From positions 1-64,000 of the forward strand of contig CAKPAA010000011.1 in assembly GCA_934132775.1 (NCBI GenBank): DNA of 64,000 nucleotides, in the 5' to 3' direction. This DNA comes from an uncultured Clostridia bacterium. GTDB lineage: Bacteria > Bacillota > Clostridia > TANB77 > UBA1234. The translations under genes were made by a program, and so were the position numbers. Below, one piece after another: positions 16,849 through 26,800 of this stretch; the stretch's first letter is position 1; each line of letters opens with the position of its first letter. Under the pieces are notes generated by a model, which made no database searches, was not told the DNA's origin, and saw nothing but the letters and a program-made list of their open reading frames with translations.

Positions 16849-16911
16849 TGTTAAAACTACAAAATTTTACAGTTTGTTGTTTTTTCAATTCTAAATTCTT
16901 GCAATACTTAT

Positions 16912-18141
16912 TCAGCTTTTTAATTCTTTTATCATTGTTTCTGCAAATATTGCATATCCCTTTGTTGGGTCTGATAAATAAACGTGTGTTACTGCACCAA
17001 TTAGCTTTCCATCTTGCAATATTGGGCTTCCACTCATTCCCTGTATTATTCCACCTGTTTTTTCAAGTAATTCATCATCTGTTACTTTTATTATCATTCC
17101 TTTTGACGAAACATTTGGATTATCTGCTATTTTTACTATTTCTATATCATACTCTTTTGGAATATTATCTTCGTCCACAGTACATACAACTTTTGCATCT
17201 CCTAATTTTATTTCATTTTTTGAAGCAACCAAAACTTCTTGCCTTCCTCTAAAATAGCTATTATCTCCTGAAAATGTTCCGTATATTCCATTTGAATTAT
17301 TTTTTTCGATTGTTCCTATTTCTACCTTTTCATTTAAAAGACCTTTTATTTCACCTGGTGAATTTTTAGTACCTTTATTTATCTCCATAACCGAAGCTAT
17401 GTTTAGCGTACCTGTATCTACATCTATTAGTTCTTTTAAGTCATAATCTGATATTCCGTGGCCTAATGCTCCATACACCTCATTTTTATCATCATAGAAC
17501 GTGAGTGTTCCAACTCCCATTGCTCCATCTCTAACCCACAAACCTAGTCTTCTCATTCCATCGTCAAAACATTTTACCGTTGCCATTGTTTCAATTAAAG
17601 TATTTCCATCTTTTTCGTACTCTATGACAACTTCATTGCTTTCTGACATATTCACTGCTGTAACTAATTCTTTTATTGTTTCAACTGGAATATTATTTAT
17701 TTTCATTATTTTATCGCCTCTTTCAATGTTGCTACTCAAATATGGTTCATACCAATTTCCGTCTGTTCCTTGAACTGGCGACTCTCCTATTACTAAAACA
17801 CCTTTTGAATATAACCTTATTCCTATTGTATCGCCACCAACTTTAACACTAGTAGCTGGCAACACACTAACACTAATGTCTTTTTTCATAATACCACCAA
17901 AAGCTGACAATGTAAGCTTATTATTGCCTACAAGGTTGCTTTTTACCTTTGCAATTTTATTTAAAAAAGATTCTCGAGCTGAAATATTTTCTCCCTCTAT
18001 ATCTATTCCCTTCAAATAATTTATTTCATAATTTTCATTTTGAAACAAAACAATTTCATCAGGAATTTTATCTATATTTGTAATATAAAGAAACAAAACT
18101 GCGAATAATATTACTAAGAAACCGATTTTTTTTGTTTTCAT
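16912..18141 (-). CDS. spoIVB: SpoIVB serine peptidase
   Basis: Forespore-secreted serine protease that cleaves SpoIVFA and so triggers pro-sigma-K processing. The 409-residue protein has an N-terminal TM/signal anchor (about 6-22), a PDZ domain (about 100-180, with GDKIMKINNIPV) and the SpoIVB peptidase domain. Catalytic His228 is in GALGHGISD and catalytic Ser372 in GMSGSPI, with the conserved THVYLSDPTKGYAIF end. ATG 18141 is chosen because AAAGGAG precedes it. It follows recN, as in Bacillus, but the spo0A gene that usually comes next is not here. Confidence 0.95.
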   Translation of the reverse strand: MKTKKIGFLVILFAVLFLYITNIDKIPDEIVLFQNENYEINYLKGIDIEGENISARESFLNKIAKVKSNLVGNNKLTLSAFGGIMKKDISVSVLPATSVKVGGDTIGIRLYSKGVLVIGESPVQGTDGNWYEPYLSSNIERGDKIMKINNIPVETIKELVTAVNMSESNEVVIEYEKDGNTLIETMATVKCFDDGMRRLGLWVRDGAMGVGTLTFYDDKNEVYGALGHGISDYDLKELIDVDTGTLNIASVMEINKGTKNSPGEIKGLLNEKVEIGTIEKNNSNGIYGTFSGDNSYFRGRQEVLVASKNEIKLGDAKVVCTVDEDNIPKEYDIEIVKIADNPNVSSKGMIIKVTDDELLEKTGGIIQGMSGSPILQDGKLIGAVTHVYLSDPTKGYAIFAETMIKELKS

Positions 18142-18209
18142 TTTTTTACTCCTTTCATTTTGTTTCATTTTTAACTTGTCCAAAAATGTATGAAGTTATG
18201 AGAACAAAA

Positions 18210-18243
18210 AAAATTACCTACAAACAACTTTGTAGGTAATTTT
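18210..18243. terminator. Terminator between recN and spoIVB
   Basis: A perfect 15-bp stem (18210-18224 with 18229-18243) and a CAAC loop, with TTTTTTTGTTC on the minus strand. It separates sigma/anti-sigma/recN from spoIVB, which fits separate sporulation control of spoIVB. Confidence 0.9.
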
Positions 18244-18262
18244 GGTCACAAATGGTGAAAAA

Positions 18263-19873
18263 CTATTTCATATTTTTTCTAATTTCATCTGCGTGCTTTA
18301 AAACAGCATCAGATATATCGTTACCAGCTAAAATTCGGGCAACTTCTCTTATTGTTTCTTTCTCATTTAGTCTTGTTATTGAAGTTATCGTTCTGCCACT
18401 TTTTTCTTTCTTTTCGATAAAATAATTTGCATCGCCTGCGGCTGCTATAACTGGTAAGTGTGTAACGCAAATAACTTGATGCGTCTTTCCTATCAATTTC
18501 ATTTTTTCTGCAACAGCTTTTCCAGCCTGTCCACTTATTCCTGTATCAATTTCGTCAAAAATCATTGTTGGCACTTCATCATACTTACATAGCACAACTT
18601 TTAATGCTAGCATAACTCTTGAAACTTCACCACCAGATGCAATTTTTGAAAGTGGCTTAACTCCTTCTCCCGTGTTTGTGCATATCATAATTTGCACAAC
18701 ATCTAAGCCATCTTCTTGATATTCTTCTGCCTCTCTAAATTCAAATTCTATGTATGCTTTTTTCATTTCTAACTCTTGTAATTCTTTATTTACTTGTTTT
18801 TCAATTATTTTTGCATACTTTTTTCTTACATCTCTTATTTTTATGCCAATTTCTTGAAGTTTATTTTCTTTTTTCTTTTTCTCTATTTCAAGCTTTTTTA
18901 TTACTTCTTCAGAATTTTCTAAAAAATCTAACTCTTCGGATATTTTCTTTAAATATTCTAAAATTGCACTAATATCATTGCCATATTTTCTTTTTAGCGA
19001 AAATATGGTATCTAGTCTTTCTTCTATTTCTTGCTGCTTTTCTTCATCAAAATCTACTTCATTCACATAATCAGCAATATCCGATGAAACATCATTCAAA
19101 GAATAATAAGCATCATTCACTGTTTGAAGTAATTTATCATATTTTTCATCTATGTTTGAAATACTAGAAAGCTCCTTAGCTGCAATACCCAAATTTTCTA
19201 ATACGCTTTCTCTAATTGAGTCATATGAAGAATTTAAAGCTCTTGCAATTTTTTCAGAATTTAGTATCAAATTTCTTGTAGTGTTAAGCTCTTCTTCTTC
19301 ATCTGTCTTTAAGTTTGCAAGTTCTATTTCGTCTTTTTGATACTTTAACAAATCGACTCTTCTCGCTCTCTCAGCAGGATCGCCATAACCTGCTTTTATC
19401 TTTGCTTTTATTTCTCTATATTCTTGTAATTCTTTTAAATATTCTTCTTTTAGCTTTAAAATATCTTTCCCACAAAAAGAGTCCAATAAGTTCAAATGTG
19501 TTTTTTCATCTAGAAGTGACTGATTATCGTGCTGACCGTGAATATCTATTAAGGCTTCTCCAATAGATTTTAGTTCTCCCAAAGTAACCATTCTGCCATC
19601 TATTTTGCAGATGTTTCTTCCATTTTGATAAAACTCTCTCGTTAAAATCTTACTTTCATCATTTTCAAAAAAGCACGCTTCAACTAGAGCCATACTTTCT
19701 CCGTGCTTAATTATTTCTTTACTCATCCTTGAACCGGTTATTGCACTTATTGAATCAATTATCAAACTTTTTCCAGCACCCGTCTCACCAGTTAAAATGT
19801 TCAAACCATCTTCAAAGTTTATGGTAATTTCATCTATTATTCCTATATTTTTAATATGTAGTTGTCCCAACAT
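18263..19873 (-). CDS. recN: DNA repair protein RecN
   Basis: SMC-like ATPase acting early in double-strand-break repair. The 536-residue protein has Walker A GETGAGKSLIID near residue 30, IDIHGQHDNQSLL, a long coiled-coil middle (about 150-370), signature motif ASGGEVSRVMLA, Walker B TMIFDEIDTGISG and the H-loop VICVTHLPVIAA. It is slightly shorter than B. subtilis RecN. It starts 5 nt after the anti-sigma gene, so repair and the envelope sigma factor are probably cotranscribed. Confidence 0.96.
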   Translation of the reverse strand: MLGQLHIKNIGIIDEITINFEDGLNILTGETGAGKSLIIDSISAITGSRMSKEIIKHGESMALVEACFFENDESKILTREFYQNGRNICKIDGRMVTLGELKSIGEALIDIHGQHDNQSLLDEKTHLNLLDSFCGKDILKLKEEYLKELQEYREIKAKIKAGYGDPAERARRVDLLKYQKDEIELANLKTDEEEELNTTRNLILNSEKIARALNSSYDSIRESVLENLGIAAKELSSISNIDEKYDKLLQTVNDAYYSLNDVSSDIADYVNEVDFDEEKQQEIEERLDTIFSLKRKYGNDISAILEYLKKISEELDFLENSEEVIKKLEIEKKKKENKLQEIGIKIRDVRKKYAKIIEKQVNKELQELEMKKAYIEFEFREAEEYQEDGLDVVQIMICTNTGEGVKPLSKIASGGEVSRVMLALKVVLCKYDEVPTMIFDEIDTGISGQAGKAVAEKMKLIGKTHQVICVTHLPVIAAAGDANYFIEKKEKSGRTITSITRLNEKETIREVARILAGNDISDAVLKHADEIRKNMK

Positions 19874-19878
19874 ATTAT

Positions 19879-20574
19879 TTATACCTCTTTCTGAATTTTA
19901 ATCTTTCCATTAAATTCTATTACTTGAACTTTTTTAGCATAGTCACTTAATATATCATTTATCTTTTGAACGTCTGAATCAACTAATATAAAATCTTCTC
20001 CAATTTCTTCTATTTTAATGCCATTTTCGTTTAGTATACCTTCAACTTCTAGAATTACATCATCTCCACTATACGAAGCAGAACCAATATATGAAGACGT
20101 ATTGGCTACTTTGTTTTCATCAGAATATATATCATTTCTTTGCTTGCTATTTTCAAACTGTGTAAGACCAACTTCTTGCCTTGCTACATTTTCACTATCA
20201 CCATTGCTCATTTCAAACAAATCAGTAGCACTGTTAGAAGATATATCATTTCCATCTGTTTCTTTTAAGGATGCACTCGCTAAAATTGTATTATCTTCAA
20301 CTTCCACATTATTCGCTATGCTATTTTCTTTCTGTTGAGCAGAACTGCTATAATTATTAACTTCATCAAAAGATTTTTTAGAAAGATTATTATTCAATGC
20401 CACAACTGCTGCAATAGCAACAACTGCCGCCGTTGAGGTATAAGCAATAACATATCTACTAAAATGTTTCTTATTATTCAACTTTTTAATTTCTCTCATC
20501 ACATCTTTACTGAAATCAACTGGTACTTCATACTCGTTATCTAATTTTTTCAACTCTTCTAACATTTTTTTCAT
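19879..20574 (-). CDS. Putative anti-sigma factor, single TM
   Basis: A 231-residue protein with a cytoplasmic N-terminus of about 40 residues (LEELKKLDNEYEVPVDFSKDVMREI), one TM helix (about 41-61) and a low-complexity Ser/Asn/Glu-rich extracytoplasmic region. The C-terminal domain of about 55 residues contains DVILEVEGILNENGIKIEEIG. It lies directly downstream of the ECF sigma gene (22-nt gap), the usual position of a cognate anti-sigma factor. The zinc-finger HxxxCxxC of ZAS-type anti-sigmas is not present, so the mode of binding is unknown. AGGAGGTG precedes ATG 20574. Confidence 0.7.
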   Translation of the reverse strand: MKKMLEELKKLDNEYEVPVDFSKDVMREIKKLNNKKHFSRYVIAYTSTAAVVAIAAVVALNNNLSKKSFDEVNNYSSSAQQKENSIANNVEVEDNTILASASLKETDGNDISSNSATDLFEMSNGDSENVARQEVGLTQFENSKQRNDIYSDENKVANTSSYIGSASYSGDDVILEVEGILNENGIKIEEIGEDFILVDSDVQKINDILSDYAKKVQVIEFNGKIKIQKEV

Positions 20575-20596
20575 ATGTTATCACCTCCTATTTCAA

Positions 20597-21187
20597 CTAT
20601 TTAGACACAATGTATTCTAAAAAAGTTCCTTCTTTATCTAGTAATTCCTTTAATTTTAGCCTTGCTCTGTTTATTTGAGACTTTACTGTTCCAATTTTAT
20701 TATTTGTTATTTTAGCTATTTCATCATAAGAAAAACCTTTTATATCTCTTAAAACTATCATCATTTTTTGTTTGTCAGGCAATTTATTTATACATCTATG
20801 TAAATTTTCTTTAAGTTCTTTATCTTCATATAATTCTTCTTGCGATCTTTCATTACTAGGTAGTTCCTTATCTATTTCTCCCTCTTCAACACTAATTTTT
20901 TCGTCAAGATAAATAATATTTTTTCTTTTCTTTAATTCATCTAAACAAAGATTAACAGTAATTTTATATATCCACGTATACAATGAAGAATCTCCTTTAA
21001 ATCTGTCCAAATTCTTATATACTTTCAAAAAAACTTCTTGTGCCAAGTCTTCAACTTCGTTTTGATTTTTCATCATGTGAAAAACAATACCATAAACCTT
21101 ATTTTCATACTTTTTAACAATATCTTCAAATGCGTCTATATTGCCTTTTTTCACGTCTTCAACTAATTCTTCATCTGTCAAAATCAC
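20597..21187 (-). CDS. ECF-type RNA polymerase sigma factor
   Basis: About 196 residues with sigma region 2 (FEDIVKKYENKVYGIVFHMMKNQNEVEDLAQEVF) and region 4.2 (LRDIKGFSYDEIAKITNNKIGTVKSQINRARLKLKEL), joined by an acidic linker, as in SigW/RpoE-type sigma factors. It directs transcription of an unknown regulon, and the downstream membrane protein is its probable inhibitor. The start is uncertain. GTG 21187 has GGGGGG 5 nt upstream. An in-frame GTG at 21193 overlaps the Shine-Dalgarno. A TTG lies further in. The upstream promoter looks vegetative. Confidence 0.93.
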   Translation of the reverse strand: MILTDEELVEDVKKGNIDAFEDIVKKYENKVYGIVFHMMKNQNEVEDLAQEVFLKVYKNLDRFKGDSSLYTWIYKITVNLCLDELKKRKNIIYLDEKISVEEGEIDKELPSNERSQEELYEDKELKENLHRCINKLPDKQKMMIVLRDIKGFSYDEIAKITNNKIGTVKSQINRARLKLKELLDKEGTFLEYIVSK

Positions 21188-21229
21188 TGTCACCCCCCTT
21201 TTTTATATTTTAAGCCTCACATAATTTTA

Positions 21230-21258
21230 AGTATACTATATGAACATTAATATATCAA
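21230..21258 (-). promoter_or_regulatory. Promoter of the sigma factor-anti-sigma-recN operon
   Basis: Minus strand: TTGATA (21253-21258), 17 nt, TATACT (21230-21235). It is of sigma-A type. No second, ECF-type AAC/CGT element was noticed. Confidence 0.6.
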
Positions 21259-21402
21259 GTGAGGAATTTTAAAAGAAGTAAAATTATCACTTCCATCTAG
21301 GCTCGTAGTCAAAGTACTGTTTTTTCAAACATGTTTAAAGTTTGAATGGTAGCAATATTCTTTATAAGCAAATTTGGCAAAATCTGCAAGCTAATATATT
21401 TC

Positions 21403-21431
21403 TTGATTATCAGCCTTTTTAATGATATAAT
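21403..21431 (+). promoter_or_regulatory. Promoter of the DUF4364 gene
   Basis: TTGATT (21403-21408), 17 nt, TATAAT (21426-21431), 33 nt before the ATG. Confidence 0.6.
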
Positions 21432-21464
21432 ATGCGCAAATCCAAGTAATTTGAAGGTGATTTT

Positions 21465-22016
21465 ATGAACGAAACAAATAATGAAAAAAATAGTATAGAA
21501 AGTGGAGAAATTCTTGCTGAAAATAAATTGATTATACTTTATTTGATGTACAATGTGAAATGTACTTTGTCAAATTTACAAATTCTTAAACTTCTTTATG
21601 ATTTTGATGGTTTTAATTATTACTATTTTCAGCACTTACTTTCAGATTTAGTCGAAAAAAACTATATTATAAGTTACAAGCAAAATGATGAATGGCTTTA
21701 CGAGATATCTCCTGAGGGCATCGAAGTTCTTGAACTTACTGAAAATATGTTACCAGGAATTATAAAACACAAAATAGACATTATAACTAGGGATATGCTT
21801 TCTAACGTAAAAAACGAACTTACAGTCACAGCTGAGTATGTTCCAGAAAATAATGATTTATACACAACAAAATGTAAATTATCCGAGCCACAAAGATCAC
21901 TTTTTGAACTTAATATACTTTGCACTTCGCAAAGTGAGGCTAAGAAAATAGCAGAAAATTGGCAAGCTAATGCAAATAAATATTGTGAACAAATTAAAAA
22001 AATGCTACTTCAATGA
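21465..22016 (+). CDS. DUF4364 family protein (winged-helix-like)
   Basis: A 183-residue protein of a family found mainly in Clostridia. The N-terminal half reads as a winged helix: AENKLIILYLMYNVKCTLSNLQILKLLYDF, then YYYFQHLLSDLVEKNYI and the wing WLYEISPEGIEVLEL. The C-terminal half is an alpha/beta domain (NELTVTAEYVPENND... ELNILCTSQSEAKKIAENW). This suggests a DNA-binding regulator, but the targets are unknown. Its 3' end shares a hairpin with the convergent gene ysgA, and the two coding regions overlap by 7 nt. Confidence 0.85.
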   Translation: MNETNNEKNSIESGEILAENKLIILYLMYNVKCTLSNLQILKLLYDFDGFNYYYFQHLLSDLVEKNYIISYKQNDEWLYEISPEGIEVLELTENMLPGIIKHKIDIITRDMLSNVKNELTVTAEYVPENNDLYTTKCKLSEPQRSLFELNILCTSQSEAKKIAENWQANANKYCEQIKKMLLQ

Positions 22017-22031
22017 TTGAAGTAGCATTTT
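21999..22031. terminator. Bidirectional terminator inside the overlapping 3' ends
   Basis: A perfect 15-bp stem (21999-22013 with 22017-22031) and a TGA loop. It is made from the last codons of the DUF4364 gene and of ysgA, which overlap tail to tail. T/A runs on both sides make it work in both directions. Confidence 0.9.
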
Positions 22032-22771
22032 CTAAATATTTCATATGCCATTAAACTTGCTGCTACACCAGCGTTTAAACTTTCTGTTCCACCAACCATT
22101 GGAATTTTAATTCTAACGTCCGCTAGTGCTTGTATTTCATCGCACACACCGTTAGACTCATTTCCAATAACTACGATGGATTTAGATGGAAATTCAAACT
22201 CAAATAAGTTTGAATCTGCATTAAGCGCCGTCACAATAATTTTATATCCGACTGATTTTAATTCTTTTAATTTTTCTAACAAGTTTATTTCACTATATAT
22301 TTTAACTCTAAAAATGGCTCCCATAGTGCTTCTTATTACCTTAGGATTATATTCATCTGCACATCCTGATGAAAGTAATAAAGTATTTATTCCCGATGAA
22401 TCCAAAGTTCTTATTATTGTTCCTACATTTCCTGGGTCTTGTACATTATCCAAAGCAAAAATCACATTGTCAAATTTGTTTTCGTACTTAGGCTTTTTTA
22501 CTACTGCCATAATCCCCTGCGGTGACATTGTGTCAGATATATATTCAAACACATTCTTACTTACATATTCAATTTCAAATTTTTCATCTATAAATTTTTC
22601 TTTTAAAAGTTCCTCGCACACAATAATTTTAGAAATTTTAAAATCAGCTTCTATTGCCTCTTTTACGATTTTCTTGCCTTCGACTAAAAATTCATTACTT
22701 TCATCTCTATATTTTTTTGTGTGCAAACTTTTTATATGCTTAATTAGTTCGTTTGTTTTACTAGTTATCAC
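22010..22771 (-). CDS. ysgA: TrmH/SpoU-family RNA 2'-O-methyltransferase (YsgA-like)
   Basis: A 253-residue SPOUT methyltransferase. The N-terminal substrate-binding domain (FLVEGKKIVKEAIEADFKISKIIVCEE) is followed by the catalytic SpoU domain. Motif 1 is DPGNVGTIIRTLDSSG, motif 2 VIGNESNGVCDEI and motif 3 IKIPMVGGTESLNAGVAASLMAYEI. The plan matches rRNA/tRNA ribose methylases of the RlmB/TsnR/YsgA group. The exact nucleotide target cannot be inferred. Third gene of the mfd operon (40 nt after the PrsA-like gene). Confidence 0.9.
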   Translation of the reverse strand: MITSKTNELIKHIKSLHTKKYRDESNEFLVEGKKIVKEAIEADFKISKIIVCEELLKEKFIDEKFEIEYVSKNVFEYISDTMSPQGIMAVVKKPKYENKFDNVIFALDNVQDPGNVGTIIRTLDSSGINTLLLSSGCADEYNPKVIRSTMGAIFRVKIYSEINLLEKLKELKSVGYKIIVTALNADSNLFEFEFPSKSIVVIGNESNGVCDEIQALADVRIKIPMVGGTESLNAGVAASLMAYEIFRKCYFNH

Positions 22772-22811
22772 AACAATATCTCCTTATTTTTTGGAAACCA
22801 TTTTTACTCTT

Positions 22812-23840
22812 TTATTTGCTATATAATGCTCTCATGACAGCAGCACTATTCATTTCATATTTAACATCTTTCATTATTAAGGTTTCTGCATATTCTAACA
22901 ATAATAACTCTTGAAGTTCGTCTTTTCCTTCTCCAACAAATCCATCTTGCACATTTTCTAATTTTGCAAAATATAAGACGTTAGACTCTTCATCATCTAT
23001 TATATCTGTTGTATCGCCAGAACTTAAAGCTATCACAGCATTATACAAATCTTCATTTGAAATTTTGCTCTTTATAATTGGTGATGTAGCATATTCTAAG
23101 TCACCATTTATTAAAGTGTATTGACTTCCTTTAAAACCAATTCTATAAGAAGCGTTTTCTTTTGCAAGTGCTCCGAAATCGCCGCTATTTCTAACTTCTT
23201 CTAATACTTTTTGTGCTTTTGCTAAAACATTCTCTTTTGATTTTTCGTTATCAACGTCTCCTGATGCATCACCTGAAACATCGCCAGATACATCTCCTGA
23301 TGGGGCATCATATGAAAACATCATAATTCTGTACTCATAAGTTTTCTTGTCATCAGTATAGCTATTTACAAAATCATTATAGTATTCTTCTGGTAGTGTA
23401 TAATAGTTTGAAAAATTACTTGAAAGCTCATTTTCCTTATATTCGTCTGTTGCATATTTTTCATAATCTTCTTTTGAAATACCATACTTCTTGTATGTTG
23501 CAGATTTTTCATCATAATCTTTTGCAAAGTTTTCTTGTTCATCTCCTGAAACTGTTATGCCATTCTTATCTGCTGCCATAACGTACATTTTTGTTTTGAA
23601 AAACTCGTTTAGCATTGTATCTGTCTCTTCTGCTGTAAGTTGTTTTGATATATCGCCATCTGCTTCATTTTTGATATAAGTATATTTTCTAAATTCATCA
23701 ATTGTGTACTCATTTCCATCGATTGTCATTATAACATCTTTACTTACCTTTGGCACACTGCTAGACATTGCAAACACTGCAATTATTAGGGCTAGCATTA
23801 TAGCTACTATAACCACGATTATAACGTTTTTCTTATCCAT
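22812..23840 (-). CDS. Membrane-anchored SurA/PrsA-like foldase
   Basis: A 342-residue protein with an N-terminal TM anchor (about 5-25) and an extracytoplasmic SurA-N-like helical domain (TIDGNEYTIDEFRKYTYIKNE... LNEFFKTKMYVMAADKNGI). A degenerate parvulin-type region follows. A tandem Ser-Gly-Asp-Val/Ala repeat (about residues 182-195) interrupts the middle. Peptidyl-prolyl isomerase residues are not clearly retained, so it may act as a chaperone only. It starts 10 nt after mfd, an arrangement also seen in other Clostridia. Confidence 0.75.
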   Translation of the reverse strand: MDKKNVIIVVIVAIMLALIIAVFAMSSSVPKVSKDVIMTIDGNEYTIDEFRKYTYIKNEADGDISKQLTAEETDTMLNEFFKTKMYVMAADKNGITVSGDEQENFAKDYDEKSATYKKYGISKEDYEKYATDEYKENELSSNFSNYYTLPEEYYNDFVNSYTDDKKTYEYRIMMFSYDAPSGDVSGDVSGDASGDVDNEKSKENVLAKAQKVLEEVRNSGDFGALAKENASYRIGFKGSQYTLINGDLEYATSPIIKSKISNEDLYNAVIALSSGDTTDIIDDEESNVLYFAKLENVQDGFVGEGKDELQELLLLEYAETLIMKDVKYEMNSAAVMRALYSK

Positions 23841-23850
23841 ATTCTTAAAA

Positions 23851-26800
23851 TCATCCTTTCAAAATATTTAAAATTTTTATAACCTCTTCAACTATATCAC
23901 TATCTTTTTTACTTTGCAACTTTAAAGTTATATATGGTTTAACACCCGAGGAGAAAAATACTCTATTTTTATATAAGTCAACTAAAATTTGTACAACTCC
24001 ATCTTTTATAACATCTGGATTATCAAACTCCAAAACAATATTGTCTCCCTTTTGTGTAACACTTAAAATCTTTAAGCTTCTAGCTAAAATTTTAATTCTT
24101 GCAACATCTAATAAGCTTGAAACTTCTTTTGGAATATCACCATATCTATCAATAAGTTCATCAATAATTTCAGATATTTGCTCTTCTTTTTCTAAATTTG
24201 CAATATCTTGATATACTTCGATTTTTTGATTTATATTCTCGATATATGAACTTGGAATATATGCAGTTATCTTCAAATCTATTTGTGTATCTACTTCTGG
24301 CTCAACTTTTTCGCCTCTAGCTTCTTTTACTGCTTCATCTAGTAACTTGCAATACATCTCATATCCGACGGCTTCCATATGACCGTGTTGTTCTGGTCCA
24401 AGTATATTTCCTGCACCTCTTATTTCAAGATCTCTAAGTGCAATTTTAAATCCAGAGCCAAATTCTGTAAATTCTTTAATAGCTTTAAGTCTCTTTTCAG
24501 AAGCTTCTGCCAATAATTTATTCTTTCTATAAGTAATATACGCATAAGCAGCCTTGTCACTTCTACCGACACGACCTCTTATTTGATAAAGTTGCGCTAA
24601 TCCGAGTCTATCAGCATCTTCTATTATTATTGTGTTCGCATTTGGAATATCTATACCAGTTTCTAGAATTGTAGTACAAATCAAAACATCAATATTCTTT
24701 TCAATAAAATCTGCCATTATATTTTCAAGCTCTGTTCCAGACATCTTTCCGTGAGCAACAGCTACTCTTGCCTCAGGTATCATATTTGAAATTTCACTTG
24801 CTTTTCTCTCTATTCCCTCAACTCTATTGAAAAGATAAAAAACTTGACCGTTACGTTCTAGTTCTTTTAATATCGCCTCACGTATAACTTCTTCATCATA
24901 TTCAAGCACGTAAGTTTGAACAGGTCTTCTGTTCTGGGGTGGCTCATATATAACACTCATATCTCTAATTCCAACAATAGACATATGCATTGTTCTAGGA
25001 ATTGGTGTAGCCGTCATAGTTAGCACATCAATGTTTTCTTTTAGCTTCTTTATCTTTTCTTTGTGAGTAACTCCAAAACGGTGCTCCTCATCTATTATTA
25101 AAAGTCCCAAATCCTTGAATTGAATATCTTTTTGAATAATTCTATGTGTACCTATAATTATGTCCAATTCGCCATTTCTTAATTGTCTCAATATCTCATT
25201 TTTTTCCTTTGTTGTTTTAAAACGGTTCAAAACATTTACTTTAACAGGATAGTTCGTCATTCTCTCCTTAAAAGACTCATATTGTTGCTGAGCTAAAATT
25301 GTTGTTGGCACCAAATACGCAACTTGCTTACCATCCATAACAGCTTTAAAAGCAGCCCTTATAGCGACTTCCGTCTTTCCATATCCAACATCACCACAAA
25401 GAAGTCTATCCATTGGACGTTCACTTTCCATATCTGCTTTCACTTCTTCAATACATCTTAATTGGTCATCCGTCTCTTGATATGGAAAAGCATCTTCAAA
25501 CTCTTTCTGCCATACGGTATCCTTAGAAAACTTGTAACCAACGGCTTGCCTTCTTTTAGCATATAGTTCTATCAAACCTTTTGCAATATCTTTTAATCCT
25601 GCTTTTACTTTTGCCTTTGTGTTTGCAAACTCTTTACTTCCAAGTTTGTTAAGTTTAGGTGCGTTTTCACCAGCTCCCATATATTTTCTAATACTGTCTA
25701 ATTGAGAAGTTGGAATGTATAAAGTGTCCTCATCTCTATATTTTAACTTTATATAATCCTTTTTAACTCCATCAACAGTAAGAGTATGAATGCCAATATA
25801 TTGCCCAATTCCGTGAGTTGCGTGAACTATATAATCACCAACATTAAGATCTGCAAAAACAACTTTCTTACCTTCCTTAAATACTGACGGCTTATAGCTT
25901 CTCTTATTTTCTTTAACAGTACCAACTTCGCCAGCACCAATGACCAAATTCAAATCTACATACTCAATGCCCTCAGACAAATTACCAGTAATAATAACAA
26001 TTTGCTTAGAATTTAAAAATGCATCATCTAGTTTTTCTAAAAACACAGTTGGTATGTTATGTTCCAAAAGCATAGTTGCAAGCCCTCTCGCCTTGGAAAT
26101 AGTGCCACCTAAAATCAAAACTATTTTTCCATCATTATGTGCTTCTTGTACTTCCTGTACAAATATATCCATTGAACCACGAAAAAAGTTGACCTCCCTA
26201 CAGTTAAAACTGTATCCGTTTCTTTTTGCAAGCGTATTTACATCAACTCTTTCCAAGTTAATTACATTTTTATTTTCAAACATATACTGAATATCTAAAT
26301 ATGAATACATAGAATTAGTATAGCTTGGCAATATCTTATTTTTTTCTAAATAAGCTTCGATAAACTCTTTGTTATCAAATTCTATCGACTGACACTTAGA
26401 AACAATTCTGGCTGGTTCATCAACAAAAACCAAAGTATCTTTTGAAACATAATCTAAAAGTGATGAAGTCTCATCGTAAAAAAATTCAAAATATTTATCT
26501 AATTTAGATAAGTAATTTCCATTCTTAATTGTCTCAACGTCAGAAATAGCATTGGGATATTTTTCGAGTATCTTGCTTCCTATATCTTCGAGCTTACTTG
26601 TATCAACTAAAAACTCCTCTGCTGGGAAAATGCTTATATCCTTTATAGCCTCAATAGTTCTTTGAGACTCAACGTCAAACACTCTTATAGAATCAATTTC
26701 ATCTCCCCAAAACTCAATACGAATTGGATTTAAAGTAGTAAGTGGGAACACATCAACAATTCCACCTCTAACGCAAAAATTACCCCTGCCCTCAACCATA

